From: Peptidiphaga gingivicola | GTDB taxonomy: Bacteria > Actinomycetota > Actinomycetes > Actinomycetales > Actinomycetaceae | NCBI RefSeq assembly: GCF_001652275.1 | Contig: NZ_LVZK01000003.1 | Location: 248,001-312,000 of the forward strand | Reading direction: 5' to 3' | Length of the DNA: 64,000 bases | Part shown: one piece after another, positions 45,019 to 53,914 of the stretch | How positions within the stretch are numbered: position 1 is the stretch's first letter | How the letters are laid out: each line of letters opens with the position of its first letter | Notes under the pieces: generated by a model | What the model was told of the DNA's origin: nothing | Databases searched by the model: none | The model's input: the letters and a program-made list of their open reading frames with translations, nothing else | Program-made: the position numbers and the translations under genes

Positions 45019-45288
45019 AGCCATGACCAATGGGCGACTTCGCGGGAACTTTCGGGCGCATGTAGCCGTTGTGTACACCGACGTCTGCTCCGAGGCGACG
45101 TCGTTCCCACCGAGGTCTTCACACCCGTTGGAAGGCCTTCGCGTCCGCTCCGAGACCTTCGCGTCATTTCGAACGCCTTCGCTTTCTTTCACAGTGCTTC
45201 TCTCCAGTTCGTGCGGCGTCGTGCAAGTTCGGCCGCATTTGCGTCCATTCGAGCGTCTTCGCTTGCTTGGACCTCCGTTCGAAGCGCT

Positions 45289-48200
45289 TCAGGCGGGCGA
45301 GACGTCGCGCAGGCGCTGCGAAACGACAGTGGAAACGCCGTCTTCCCGCATGGTCACGCCGTAAAGCGTGTCTGCCGTTTCCATCGTCCGTTTCTGGTGG
45401 GTGACGACCAGCAGCTGAGACGAGCTTTGAAGCTCGGAGAATATCTCGATCAGTCGGGACAGATTGACGTCGTCGAGCGCCGCCTCCACCTCGTCCATGA
45501 CGTAGAACGGAGAGGGCCGGGCCATGAAGATGGCAACGAGGAATGCCACGGCGGTGAGCGAACGCTCGCCTCCAGAAAGAAGGGACAGCCGCTTGACCCG
45601 TTTGCCGGGAGGACGCGCCTCTATTTCGACGCCGGCGGTGAGAACGTCGTCGTCGGTAAGGACTAGGCGGCCTTCCCCGCCCGGAAAGAGGCGCGCGAAG
45701 ACGTCGGCGAAGCGCTCGGACACGTCCTCTATCGCGCTCGCCATAACCTCCTGCACGCGCCTGTCGATCGTGCGGACGATTCCAAGAAGGTCCTCGCGTG
45801 TCCGCTTGAGATCCGCCAACTGCCCCGCTAAGTACTTTTGCCGCTCTTCGAGGGCGGCATGCTCTTCGAGGGCGAGGGGATTGATCTTCCCGAGGCGGGC
45901 CATGCCGGACTCGGCCTTCTTCAGGCGCTTTTCCTGCTCTTCGCGCACATAGGGAACCTCGACTCCCTCGTCGAGGGGAATCGGACGGTGCGGTCCGAAC
46001 TCCTCGATGAGCACAGGCGCTTCGACTCCGAGTTCCTCCAGGGACTTGGAGGCAAGCTGCTCGTATCGCATTCGGGTTTCAGCCCGAAGCAGTTCGTGGC
46101 GGTGCGCGGCGTCTTCGAGCTCGCGCAAAGCGGCGTTCGCCTCCTCAAGCTCCCGCCGAACGGCCTTCAGGGCGGAATTGCGAAGCTCGCGCGCCTCTTC
46201 CCCGCTCTTTCGCCTCTTCTCGGCCGATTCGCGCACCCGCTGCGCCACCGCCGACGCTCGGGAAGCCCACTCGGCCACACGGCCCGCCAGCTCCGCCGCG
46301 CGCTCCCTGCGCCGGGCTTGACGCTCTTCGCGTTCGATCCTTTCCGCGAGCGCCTGCGCGCTTTTCATGAGGGCGTCGGCGCGCCCGGCCACAGCTCGCA
46401 GCCGTTCCTCACCCGTTCGCAGAGCCAGCCGCGCCTCCGTTTCGCGGTGGCGGCATTCGCGCGTGCGTTCGTGGGCGGCGCGTTGGGACTCTGCGGCTCG
46501 GACGACCCGTTCGGCGAGGTCGTCGGGGTCCGCCTGCACGGCGTCGCGCCGGGCGGACAGAATTTCGAGTTCCTCGCGCTTGCTGCCTAACTCGACGTCG
46601 AGGGCGTCCAGGCGTGACGCGTTTGACTCGGCTTCGCTGCGCGACGCCGACAGGGACTGCCTCAAAACGCCAAGCCGCGCTGCTGCCGCCGCCTCGCGCG
46701 AATCCCGGGCGGCCAATTCCGCCCCGGTTTTCTCGTGTTCCGAACGAGCCCTGGCAAGACGCTCCTGACAGCGACGCACGCCTTCCTCGGCGGTCTCACC
46801 TTCCCGGCGGGCTTTCTCCGCTTCCCGCTCCGCGCTTTCGAAGGCCGCTCTGCGGGCCAAGGTCGAAGCCCGCGAAACCTCGCCGCCCCGTGCGAATTCG
46901 CGATCGATCACGTCTCCCGCGAGCGTTGCCGCGGCCGGAGCGCCCGCCTGAATCAAAAGACGAGCGTCCTCAAGGTCCCGGGCAAGGGCGTATTCTGCGA
47001 GGAACCTCGCGATCGAATCGGCCGATGAGCCGCTTGCGCGGACGACGTCGCCCGCGGCCACCGCGCGATCCGGACCCAAACCCGCCGCTGCGACGGCCTC
47101 ACGCACAAGGCGCTCCGCGCTTTCTCGCCTCGCTCCGCCGGGGTGGACGAGGTGGAGCCTTCCGGCCTCCGCCTCGCGGGCCGCCCGCAACGCGTCAACC
47201 GCGGAATCAAGGCTTTCGGCGGCGAGGCCTCCTGCGGTTCCCGCAAGGGCCGCTTCGACAGCGGCCTCCCATCCCCCGTCAACGGCTAGGCTCTCGCGCA
47301 CGAGCCCGTCTATTCCCGCGCAATTGCCCCATGCCCACGCCGTGGCGTCTTCGGGGGCGAGGGCTTCCTTGAGCGCCTGCGCCTTCGCCTCCCACGAAGC
47401 GGTCTGGGATCTCGCCTCCAGCAAGCGGGAGCGGGCCGCCTCTAGCGCGGCCGCCGCGGCGCTGAGCTCCGCGGAGTTCGCCTCGTGCCGCTCGGTCAGC
47501 GGGTCTTCGGCTTGGGCTCCAGCCACAATGTCCTGCTCGAGCTGAGCCACTTCGGCCTTTGCCTGATCGGCCCGCCGTTTCGCCGCCTCCAGGCTTTCGC
47601 CCGCCCTGCGCTTCTCGGCTTCGAGGGCTTCGACCCGGCTTGACGCAGCGGAGATCTGCCCGGCCATCCTCGCAGCGTCTTCGCGCTTGTCGGCGGCGGC
47701 CTTGGCGAGGGCGGCGCGCTCGCGTTCGGCCCGATGCTCGGCGTCCTCCGCCTCTTCACGTTCGGATATCGCTGCCGTGAGGGCGTCTTGCGCCGTCGCG
47801 GCCCGCGCCCTCAGCTCGTCCTCTTCGATGCGCGCCCGACCGGCCCGCCGCACGATGTCCTCGGGCCTCTCCCCATGGAAGGGCCTCGCCGCAGACGCAA
47901 GGGAGCGCTGCCTTTCACCGGCGAGCTGTCTCAAGGAACGGAAGCGCTCTTCGAGAGAGGCCGCTTTCTCCCACCTTTCGACGAGCGCCGCCAGCTCGGG
48001 GCTCGCTGCGGCGGCCTCGGCCTCGAGCCGGGCGAGCCGCGCTTGGGCGTCGCCCACTCGCGCCCTTTCGGCCGCTCGCCGTTCCGAGAGCTTCGATTCG
48101 TCGACCTCGTGCGATTCGACCCTCGCCTGCTGCTGCGCGAGATCGTCGGCCAGCAGCCGCGCCCTGGCGTCGCGGGCCTCGGCCTGCATCACCTGGGCCT

Positions 48201-48840
48201 TGCGGGCGGCTTCCGCCTGCCTCGCCAAGGGCCCGAGCTGCCTGCGCAATTCGGCCGAAAGATCCTCAATCCTCGCCAAAGACCCGCTCATCGATTCGAG
48301 TTTGCGCAAGGCCTTCTCTTTCCGCCGCCGATGCTTGAGGACTCCTGCCGCCTCCTCGATGAACCCCCTTCGGTCCTCCGCGCCGGCTTTGAGCACTTCA
48401 TCGAGCTTGCCCTGGCCGATGATGACGTGCATCTCCCGCCCCATGCCCGTGTCCGAAAGGAGCTCCTGAATGTCGAGCAGCCTGCAGGATGTGCCGTTGA
48501 TCGCGTACTCGGATCCCCCGCTGCGGAAAAGCGTTCGGGAAATCGTCACTTCCGTGTAGTCGATCGGCAAAACCCCGTCGGAGTTGTCGATCGTGAGCGA
48601 GACCTCCGCCCGGCCGAGGGCGGGGCGCTTGGAAGTTCCCGCAAAGATGACGTCGGCCATGTTGCCTCCGCGAAGATTCTTTGCGCCTTGTTCGCCCATC
48701 ACCCAAGCCAACGCGTCGACGACGTTCGACTTGCCGGATCCGTTCGGGCCTACGACGCAGTTGATTCCCGGCTCGAATCTCAGAATGGTGGCGGTCGCGA
48801 AGGATTTGAACCCTCGGAGCGTCAAAGACTTCAGGTGCAC
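45289..48840 (-). CDS. smc: Chromosome segregation ATPase SMC
   Basis: 1183 residues from the GTG at 48840 (HLKSLTLRGFKSFA, the family N-terminus). Walker A VVGPNGSGKSN at residues 29-39. Two long coiled-coil arms flank a hinge around residues 500-650 (GIDGLVRESLAVDGGWEAAV). C-terminal signature LLSGGERSLTAVAFLVAIF and Walker B YVMDEVEAALDDVN. It organises and segregates the chromosome with ScpAB. No ribosome-binding site is visible before any of the three GTG codons at 48858, 48846 and 48840. A TTGACA lies on this strand at 48959-48954 with only a poor -10. Confidence 0.95.
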   Translation of the reverse strand: MHLKSLTLRGFKSFATATILRFEPGINCVVGPNGSGKSNVVDALAWVMGEQGAKNLRGGNMADVIFAGTSKRPALGRAEVSLTIDNSDGVLPIDYTEVTISRTLFRSGGSEYAINGTSCRLLDIQELLSDTGMGREMHVIIGQGKLDEVLKAGAEDRRGFIEEAAGVLKHRRRKEKALRKLESMSGSLARIEDLSAELRRQLGPLARQAEAARKAQVMQAEARDARARLLADDLAQQQARVESHEVDESKLSERRAAERARVGDAQARLARLEAEAAAASPELAALVERWEKAASLEERFRSLRQLAGERQRSLASAARPFHGERPEDIVRRAGRARIEEDELRARAATAQDALTAAISEREEAEDAEHRAERERAALAKAAADKREDAARMAGQISAASSRVEALEAEKRRAGESLEAAKRRADQAKAEVAQLEQDIVAGAQAEDPLTERHEANSAELSAAAAALEAARSRLLEARSQTASWEAKAQALKEALAPEDATAWAWGNCAGIDGLVRESLAVDGGWEAAVEAALAGTAGGLAAESLDSAVDALRAAREAEAGRLHLVHPGGARRESAERLVREAVAAAGLGPDRAVAAGDVVRASGSSADSIARFLAEYALARDLEDARLLIQAGAPAAATLAGDVIDREFARGGEVSRASTLARRAAFESAEREAEKARREGETAEEGVRRCQERLARARSEHEKTGAELAARDSREAAAAARLGVLRQSLSASRSEAESNASRLDALDVELGSKREELEILSARRDAVQADPDDLAERVVRAAESQRAAHERTRECRHRETEARLALRTGEERLRAVAGRADALMKSAQALAERIEREERQARRRERAAELAGRVAEWASRASAVAQRVRESAEKRRKSGEEARELRNSALKAVRRELEEANAALRELEDAAHRHELLRAETRMRYEQLASKSLEELGVEAPVLIEEFGPHRPIPLDEGVEVPYVREEQEKRLKKAESGMARLGKINPLALEEHAALEERQKYLAGQLADLKRTREDLLGIVRTIDRRVQEVMASAIEDVSERFADVFARLFPGGEGRLVLTDDDVLTAGVEIEARPPGKRVKRLSLLSGGERSLTAVAFLVAIFMARPSPFYVMDEVEAALDDVNLSRLIEIFSELQSSSQLLVVTHQKRTMETADTLYGVTMREDGVSTVVSQRLRDVSPA

Positions 48841-48974
48841 GTACACACAATAAGACACATAGGCAAATTACGTGATCTTTCTGGCCCGCAGGCTATAACA
48901 TATCCCTTATTTTTCGCGGAATTTAACGGTGCCATACCCGTCGAAAAGCTATATGTCAAGTGTGAGCACACCCC

Positions 48975-49003
48975 TTGACCTATCGGATAAAATGAGGAAT
49001 GAT
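48975..49003 (+). promoter_or_regulatory. Candidate promoter of the osmoprotectant operon
   Basis: TTGACC (48975-48980), 17 bases, AATGAT (48998-49003), about 60 bases before the first permease gene. AT-rich surroundings. Confidence 0.45.
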
Positions 49004-49064
49004 ATGTCACCGTACGAGACAATCCCCAAAAGTCGTGCCACTACACGGGGAGTGAGAATACCCA

Positions 49065-49706
49065 ATGGTTAGTTTTATCTTAGAAAGAAGGGATCAGATA
49101 CTCTTCGCCGCCTGGCAGCACTTTTCGCTAGTCACGCAGTGCTTGCTGTTGGCAACCGTCATCGGAACGGTCGTTGCGGCGCTGAGCTATCGGAGCAGTC
49201 TGTTTACATCCCTTACAAACAATGTTTCCGCCATAGGGTTGACGATACCGTCGTTTGCCCTCATTGGCTTGCTTATTGCGCCAGCAGGCTTCGGCGTTTT
49301 GCCCGCGGTCGTCGTCGTGACGTTCTACGCGGCCTTGCCAATTCTGCGCAATGCCCTCGTCGGCTTTTCCGGCGTCGACCGCAACACAGTGGAAGCCGCC
49401 AGGGGCCAAGGGATGTCGAAGTCCGCGACCTTCCTCAAGGTCGAGCTTCCGCTCGCTTGGCCCGTTATATTGGCGGGAATGCGGGTTTCGGCGCAAATGT
49501 CCATGGGCATCGCGGCGATCTCCGCGTACGTGCTCGGCCCCGGGCTCGGAGGATACATCTTCTCCGGCCTTTCGCGCCTCGGCGGGGCGAACTCCTTCGA
49601 GTCCGTCCTCACCGGCGTCGTGGCCATCATTTTGCTGGCGTTCATACTTGACGGTCTCCTCGTTCTGCTCGGCCGTCTGACGATTTCACGAGGTATCAAT
49701 GTCTGA
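49065..49706 (+). CDS. Osmoprotectant ABC transporter permease (OpuCB-like)
   Basis: 213 residues with about five membrane helices. The binding-protein-dependent permease loop EAARGQGMSKSATFLKVELP (EAA motif) contacts the ATPase. Typical of BetW/OpuC permeases: SAIGLTIPSFALIGLLI, FYAALPILRNALVGF, GPGLGGYIFSGL. Imports compatible solutes such as glycine betaine. GGGGAG is upstream; the 3' end overlaps the ATPase gene by 8 bases. Confidence 0.92.
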   Translation: MVSFILERRDQILFAAWQHFSLVTQCLLLATVIGTVVAALSYRSSLFTSLTNNVSAIGLTIPSFALIGLLIAPAGFGVLPAVVVVTFYAALPILRNALVGFSGVDRNTVEAARGQGMSKSATFLKVELPLAWPVILAGMRVSAQMSMGIAAISAYVLGPGLGGYIFSGLSRLGGANSFESVLTGVVAIILLAFILDGLLVLLGRLTISRGINV

Positions 49707-51051
49707 GAACAATTCTGCCAACCCGATCCTCGGGACCGATTCCGCGACCGACGACCCTTCAATCACCGGCGCCACGATCATCTTGGAGGAGGTGACGAAG
49801 GACTACGGCGGCGCTCAGCCCGCAGTAGACCATCTCACGCTTGAAATCCCCGCCGGCCAAACAGTCATGTTCGTCGGCCCGTCGGGGTGCGGCAAAACGA
49901 CGACGCTGAAGATGATCAACCGGCTCATCGAGCCCACATCCGGCCGCATCGTCATCAACGGCGACGACGTCACGCAGATGAACGGCGACAAACTGCGCCG
50001 CCACATCGGCTACGTCATCCAGGCAGGAGGCCTCCTCCCGCATATGACGGTCGCTGAAAACATCGCCATCGTCCCCAAACTTCTCGGATGGGACAAGAAG
50101 CGGATATCCGAACGCGTCGACGAACTTTTGGACCTCGTTTCGCTCGAACCCAGCGAATATCGCAGCCGTTACCCCAAGGAGCTCTCGGGAGGCCAGCAGC
50201 AGCGCGTCGGCGTGGCACGCGCCCTCGCCGCGGACCCGCCGGTCCTCCTCATGGACGAGCCATTCGGCGCCGTGGATCCCATCACCCGCCAGCGTCTCCA
50301 AGACGAGCTCATCCATATCCAGTCCGAACTCCACAAGACGGTCGTCTTCGTCACGCACGACTTCGACGAGGCCATCAAACTCGGCGACTGGATCGTCATC
50401 TTCAACGTCGGCGGCCAAATCATGCAGTACGACACCCCCGACCAGATCTTGGCGAACCCCGCAAATGAATTTGTCGAAGACTTCATCGGCTCGGGCGCGG
50501 GTCTGCGCCAGCTCGGCCTCGCGAGGGTCAGCGCGGTTCAGCTCAAGGAAGCCGTTCGCGCCCGCCCCGGCGAAGACACACGCGAGGTCGCGAAGCGGAT
50601 CAGGGACGCCAAAGTGCGCCACGCGGTGGTTCTCGATCTCAAAGAACGCCCGGTGGGATGGGTCACGCCCAAGCAGCTTTTGCGCACAGACCGGGTGAAG
50701 ACCAAGTACTCCGACGAATTCCCGCTGGTGGGCGCCAGCTCGTCACTCGACGACGCCCTTGACGCCATGTTGGTTGCAGGATCGACCGAAGCGCTCGTCC
50801 ACGGCAAACGGGGCCGGTTCCTCGGACTCATCACAGTCAACACCGTCATTCGAGCCATGGAAGAGATCTCCTCGAAGAATCCGGAAGACACTCCTGACGC
50901 GCCGATGGGGCACAACGCGGGAGCCTCCACGGAGGACGCCGATTCCGAGGACGCCGATTCCGAGGACGAATCGCAAGCTTCCGGGAGCTCCCCGGCCGCC
51001 GAGGCGCCCGAGGCAGACGCGACCCTCGAGAACAGCGGTGAGAGCGTATGA
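49699..51051 (+). CDS. Osmoprotectant ABC transporter ATP-binding protein (OpuCA-like)
   Basis: 450 residues. Walker A FVGPSGCGKTTTLK, signature LSGGQQQRVGVARAL, Walker B VLLMDEPFGAVDP, H-loop FVTHDFDEA. After residue ~275 a pair of CBS-like modules (VRHAVVLDLKERPVGWVTPK, LVGASSSLDDALDAMLVAGS, GKRGRFLGLITVNTVIRAM) probably senses ionic strength, as in OpuA/OpuC. An Asp/Glu/Ser-rich tail contains the repeat DADSEDADSEDE. Confidence 0.94.
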   Translation: MSENNSANPILGTDSATDDPSITGATIILEEVTKDYGGAQPAVDHLTLEIPAGQTVMFVGPSGCGKTTTLKMINRLIEPTSGRIVINGDDVTQMNGDKLRRHIGYVIQAGGLLPHMTVAENIAIVPKLLGWDKKRISERVDELLDLVSLEPSEYRSRYPKELSGGQQQRVGVARALAADPPVLLMDEPFGAVDPITRQRLQDELIHIQSELHKTVVFVTHDFDEAIKLGDWIVIFNVGGQIMQYDTPDQILANPANEFVEDFIGSGAGLRQLGLARVSAVQLKEAVRARPGEDTREVAKRIRDAKVRHAVVLDLKERPVGWVTPKQLLRTDRVKTKYSDEFPLVGASSSLDDALDAMLVAGSTEALVHGKRGRFLGLITVNTVIRAMEEISSKNPEDTPDAPMGHNAGASTEDADSEDADSEDESQASGSSPAAEAPEADATLENSGESV

Positions 51052-51797
51052 CCAAGGCAAGGAAAAAGGTCAATGGATTGACGTGGAGGAGCCTGCTCGT
51101 CCAGCCCATTGCCCTGCTCATCATCCTCATCGTCATGTTGACATGGCGGAATACCGCGGATTTGAGCGAAACAGAAAGAGTCACCCTCGCCCCCGCCCAG
51201 CTGCAAAAGCTGACTTTGGAGCACCTCAATCTGACAGTTGTGTCAGCGGTGATCGTGCTCGCGTTGGCCATTCCAATAGGTATCATCCTTACGAGAAAGC
51301 CGTTCCGACGCCTGTCCACACCCGTCATGGTGCTCGCGAACATCGGACAGGCCGCTCCGACGGTGGGCCTCGTCGTCCTTTTCGCATTCTGGCTCGACTT
51401 CGGATACAAAGCGGCGCTCGCGAGCCTGGTGGTCTACGCGTTCCTGCCAGTACTGAAGAACACGATGGTGGGCCTGCGGGCGGTCGACCCGAAGCTCGTC
51501 GAGGCAGCCCGGGGCATGGGAATGTCAAGCCCTGCCATTCTCGCCAAGGTTGAGCTTCCTCTCGCCGTTCCGGTCATGCTCGCGGGCATCCGCACGGCGC
51601 TCGTCCTCCTGGTAGGAAGCGCCACGCTGGCCACATTCGTCAAGGGCGGCGGCCTCGGCCTCCTCATCACGACGGGGGTCAACCTCAGCCTGACCCGAGT
51701 GCTCGTGTTCGGCTCCTTGCTTGTCGCCGTTCTGGCACTCGCCGTCGATTGGGCGGCACGCGTCGTCGAATTCGTCTTCTACCCGAAGGGGCTGTGA
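51048..51797 (+). CDS. Osmoprotectant ABC transporter permease (OpuCD-like)
   Basis: 249 residues, five or six membrane helices, EAA loop VEAARGMGMSSPAILAKVELP. ATG overlaps the ATPase stop (ATGA). ANIGQAAPTVGLVVLFAFWL and VGSATLATFVKGGGLGLLI match the family. Second half of the permease pair. Confidence 0.93.
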   Translation: MTKARKKVNGLTWRSLLVQPIALLIILIVMLTWRNTADLSETERVTLAPAQLQKLTLEHLNLTVVSAVIVLALAIPIGIILTRKPFRRLSTPVMVLANIGQAAPTVGLVVLFAFWLDFGYKAALASLVVYAFLPVLKNTMVGLRAVDPKLVEAARGMGMSSPAILAKVELPLAVPVMLAGIRTALVLLVGSATLATFVKGGGLGLLITTGVNLSLTRVLVFGSLLVAVLALAVDWAARVVEFVFYPKGL

Positions 51798-51799
51798 AT

Positions 51800-52783
51800 A
51801 TGAGAGCGAAACGAAAAGGCGCACTCGCGCTGCTGACTGCCTGCCTGATGAGCCTGACGGCGTGCGGGCTCCAGCCGTCGACTTCCGGCATCAAGCCCGT
51901 CGGCCCCGGCAAGATCAAGCCGATTCCCGGGGCCAAGGGCACGAAAGTCACCGTGGGGTCGAAGGCTTTCACGGAGCAGCTGATCCTCGGCAAAATTGCG
52001 GTCTACACCGCCGAGGCCTCCGGTTTCGACGTCGTCGACATGACGAGCGTCCCGGGCTCTCAGCCCGCCCGTCAGCTCATGGTCAACGGCAAGACGAATC
52101 TGGGCTGGGAGTACACCGGAACCGCATGGCTCACCTATATGGGTCACACACGCGGAATGGCAGACCAGAAGGCGCAGTGGAAGGCAGTGAGCGACCAGGA
52201 TCGGTCCAACGGAATCACCTGGGGCAAACCCTCGAAGCTCAACAACACTTACGCATTGGCGGTGCGCGAGGAATACGCGAAGGAAAAGAGGATTGAGAAA
52301 CTCTCGGACATCGCGAAGCTTCCTCCTGCCGATCGGACTCTGTGCGTCGACGCAGAGTTCAATTCCCGCACCGACGGCCTCAATCCGCTGCTCAGCAAGT
52401 ACGGAATTCCACGCGGAAGCTCCAACGGCGTGCCGGAGCGGAACGTTTCCGTCATGGACACGGGAACGATTTACACGGCAACCGACAGAGGATCGTGTAA
52501 CTTCGGCGAGGTCTTTTCGACCGACGGGCGCATCAAGTCACTCAATTTGCGGGTGCTCAAAGACGATCTCGGTTTCTTCCCGGCTTACAACGTCTCTCCC
52601 ATATACGCGACGTCACTCGTCAAGAAGTTCCCGAAGCTCCGCGCATACTTCGATCAGATGGCGCCGCTGCTGACGGACGACGAGATGCGGGAGATGAATC
52701 TCAAGGTCGACGTCGAAGGCCAGGATCCCTCGAAGGTCGCCCGCGATTGGCTGGTTTCCAAGGGGTTCATCACCAGAAAGTGA
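51800..52783 (+). CDS. Osmoprotectant-binding lipoprotein (OpuCC-like)
   Basis: 327 residues. Lipobox LMSLTAC at about residues 14-20 gives a lipid-anchored Cys. The OpuAC domain follows: KVTVGSKAFTEQLILGKIAV, MVNGKTNLGWEYTGTAW, FGEVFSTDGRIKSLNLRVLK and PLLTDDEMREMNLKVDVEGQ. It presents the ligand to the permeases. The gene starts 3 bases after the permease stop; last gene of the operon, ending at a very long hairpin. Confidence 0.95.
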   Translation: MRAKRKGALALLTACLMSLTACGLQPSTSGIKPVGPGKIKPIPGAKGTKVTVGSKAFTEQLILGKIAVYTAEASGFDVVDMTSVPGSQPARQLMVNGKTNLGWEYTGTAWLTYMGHTRGMADQKAQWKAVSDQDRSNGITWGKPSKLNNTYALAVREEYAKEKRIEKLSDIAKLPPADRTLCVDAEFNSRTDGLNPLLSKYGIPRGSSNGVPERNVSVMDTGTIYTATDRGSCNFGEVFSTDGRIKSLNLRVLKDDLGFFPAYNVSPIYATSLVKKFPKLRAYFDQMAPLLTDDEMREMNLKVDVEGQDPSKVARDWLVSKGFITRK

Positions 52784-52829
52784 GCATTGCGGGCACCGAC
52801 GTCACGCGTACGCCGCAAGGAGAAGCCTG

Positions 52830-52884
52830 AGAGACACATAAATGGGGGCAGCGCGCTTTCCGCTGCCCCCATTTATGTGTCTCT
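52830..52884. terminator. 24-bp perfect inverted repeat between convergent operons
   Basis: AGAGACACATAAATGGGGGC-AGCG and its exact complement flank a 7-base loop (CGCTTTC). It is 46 bases past the OpuCC stop and 88 bases beyond the HPr stop on the opposite strand, so it can end both transcripts. No mismatch over 24 bp is unusually long for a terminator. Confidence 0.8.
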
Positions 52885-52972
52885 TATGCTTCCGGATTTG
52901 TGCGTCCAGACTCTCGCCCGGGCGCCTCGGCAATGCCTGCCCAAACGGCCGACGGCTAGCCGACCGTTCGGC

Positions 52973-53254
52973 TCACTCCCACCTGGCGTTGGCCAAGCCC
53001 CCGGCGATGCGGTCCGCGATCGCGTCGACCGCCTCGCGCTTGTCCGGGTTCGGGCTGGAGACGGTCACCTTTTGGCCCTCGCGGAAACCGGCTGCCATGA
53101 GCTCTGTGGCCGAATCCGCCGAAACGCCGTCGATGAAAACGTTCCCGCCCAGAGTTTTCACAAGCTGGGCAAGCTGAGCTGCGGGCCTGACGTGAAGGCC
53201 GCCGTCGTCGGTGACAACGACCTCTCGCGAATACCCCGTGCTCTTGTCTGACAT
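52973..53254 (-). CDS. ptsH: HPr-family phosphocarrier protein
   Basis: 93 residues. Active His at position 21 in DDGGLHVRPAAQLAQL; regulatory-serine region VSADSATELMAAGF. Transfers phosphate from EI to PTS EIIA. The GLHVRP (Val for the usual Ala) is a minor change. No EI gene in the window. Follows ndk by 18 bases. Confidence 0.9.
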   Translation of the reverse strand: MSDKSTGYSREVVVTDDGGLHVRPAAQLAQLVKTLGGNVFIDGVSADSATELMAAGFREGQKVTVSSPNPDKREAVDAIADRIAGGLANARWE

Positions 53255-53272
53255 ATGTGGTTTCCTTTCGAA

Positions 53273-53689
53273 TCAGTTGAACCAGAGTGAGATTTCCTTC
53301 TCCGCGTTCTCGTCGGAATCGGAGGCGTGGATGAGGTTCTCGATGTTTCCGTGACCCCATTCACGGGCCAGATCGCCGCGGATGGAACCGGGAACAGCTT
53401 GGGTCGGGTTCGTGGCGCCCGCCAGCGCCCGTACGCCTTCGATGACGTTCGCGCCACTGAAAATGGCGGCGACTACGGGGCCGCGAGTCATGTATCGGAC
53501 GATTTCGGGGAAGAACGGCTTATCGGCGAGATGCGCGTAGTGCACTCGGAGAACCTCTTCCTTCGCCCGCATGAATCTGAGGTCTTCGAGCTTGTATCCT
53601 TTGGCCTCGATGCGCCCGAGAATCTCGCCGACGAGCCCCCGCTCGACGCCGTCGGGCTTGACCAGAATGAAGATGCGCTGGGAATCCAT
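53273..53689 (-). CDS. ndk: Nucleoside diphosphate kinase
   Basis: 138 residues, full length. FILVKPDGVERGLVGEILGR, EGVRALAGATNPTQAVPGSI, RGDLA and the catalytic His in NLIHASDSDENAEKEISLWF. Equalises NTP pools. Preceded by 225 bases without a gene, then folC. Confidence 0.97.
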   Translation of the reverse strand: MDSQRIFILVKPDGVERGLVGEILGRIEAKGYKLEDLRFMRAKEEVLRVHYAHLADKPFFPEIVRYMTRGPVVAAIFSGANVIEGVRALAGATNPTQAVPGSIRGDLAREWGHGNIENLIHASDSDENAEKEISLWFN

Positions 53690-53914
53690 GGGCTAATTGT
53701 TTCATGGAAGCGGGATGGAAGGCACGCCCATCGTCCCGAGAATACCGGGCTCAGAAGGCTCGCTGGGGCCGCCCTCGAGGCTGCTTTTAGAGGCCTCGGC
53801 GTTGGGCGTCGGCCGCGTTCTGCCGCCGCCTCACCGGCGTTCGACGGCGCCCGGGGTGCACGCGGACACCGCCGGATACCGCATGCGAACGCTGCGTGCG
53901 GACGCGCGCAGGCA

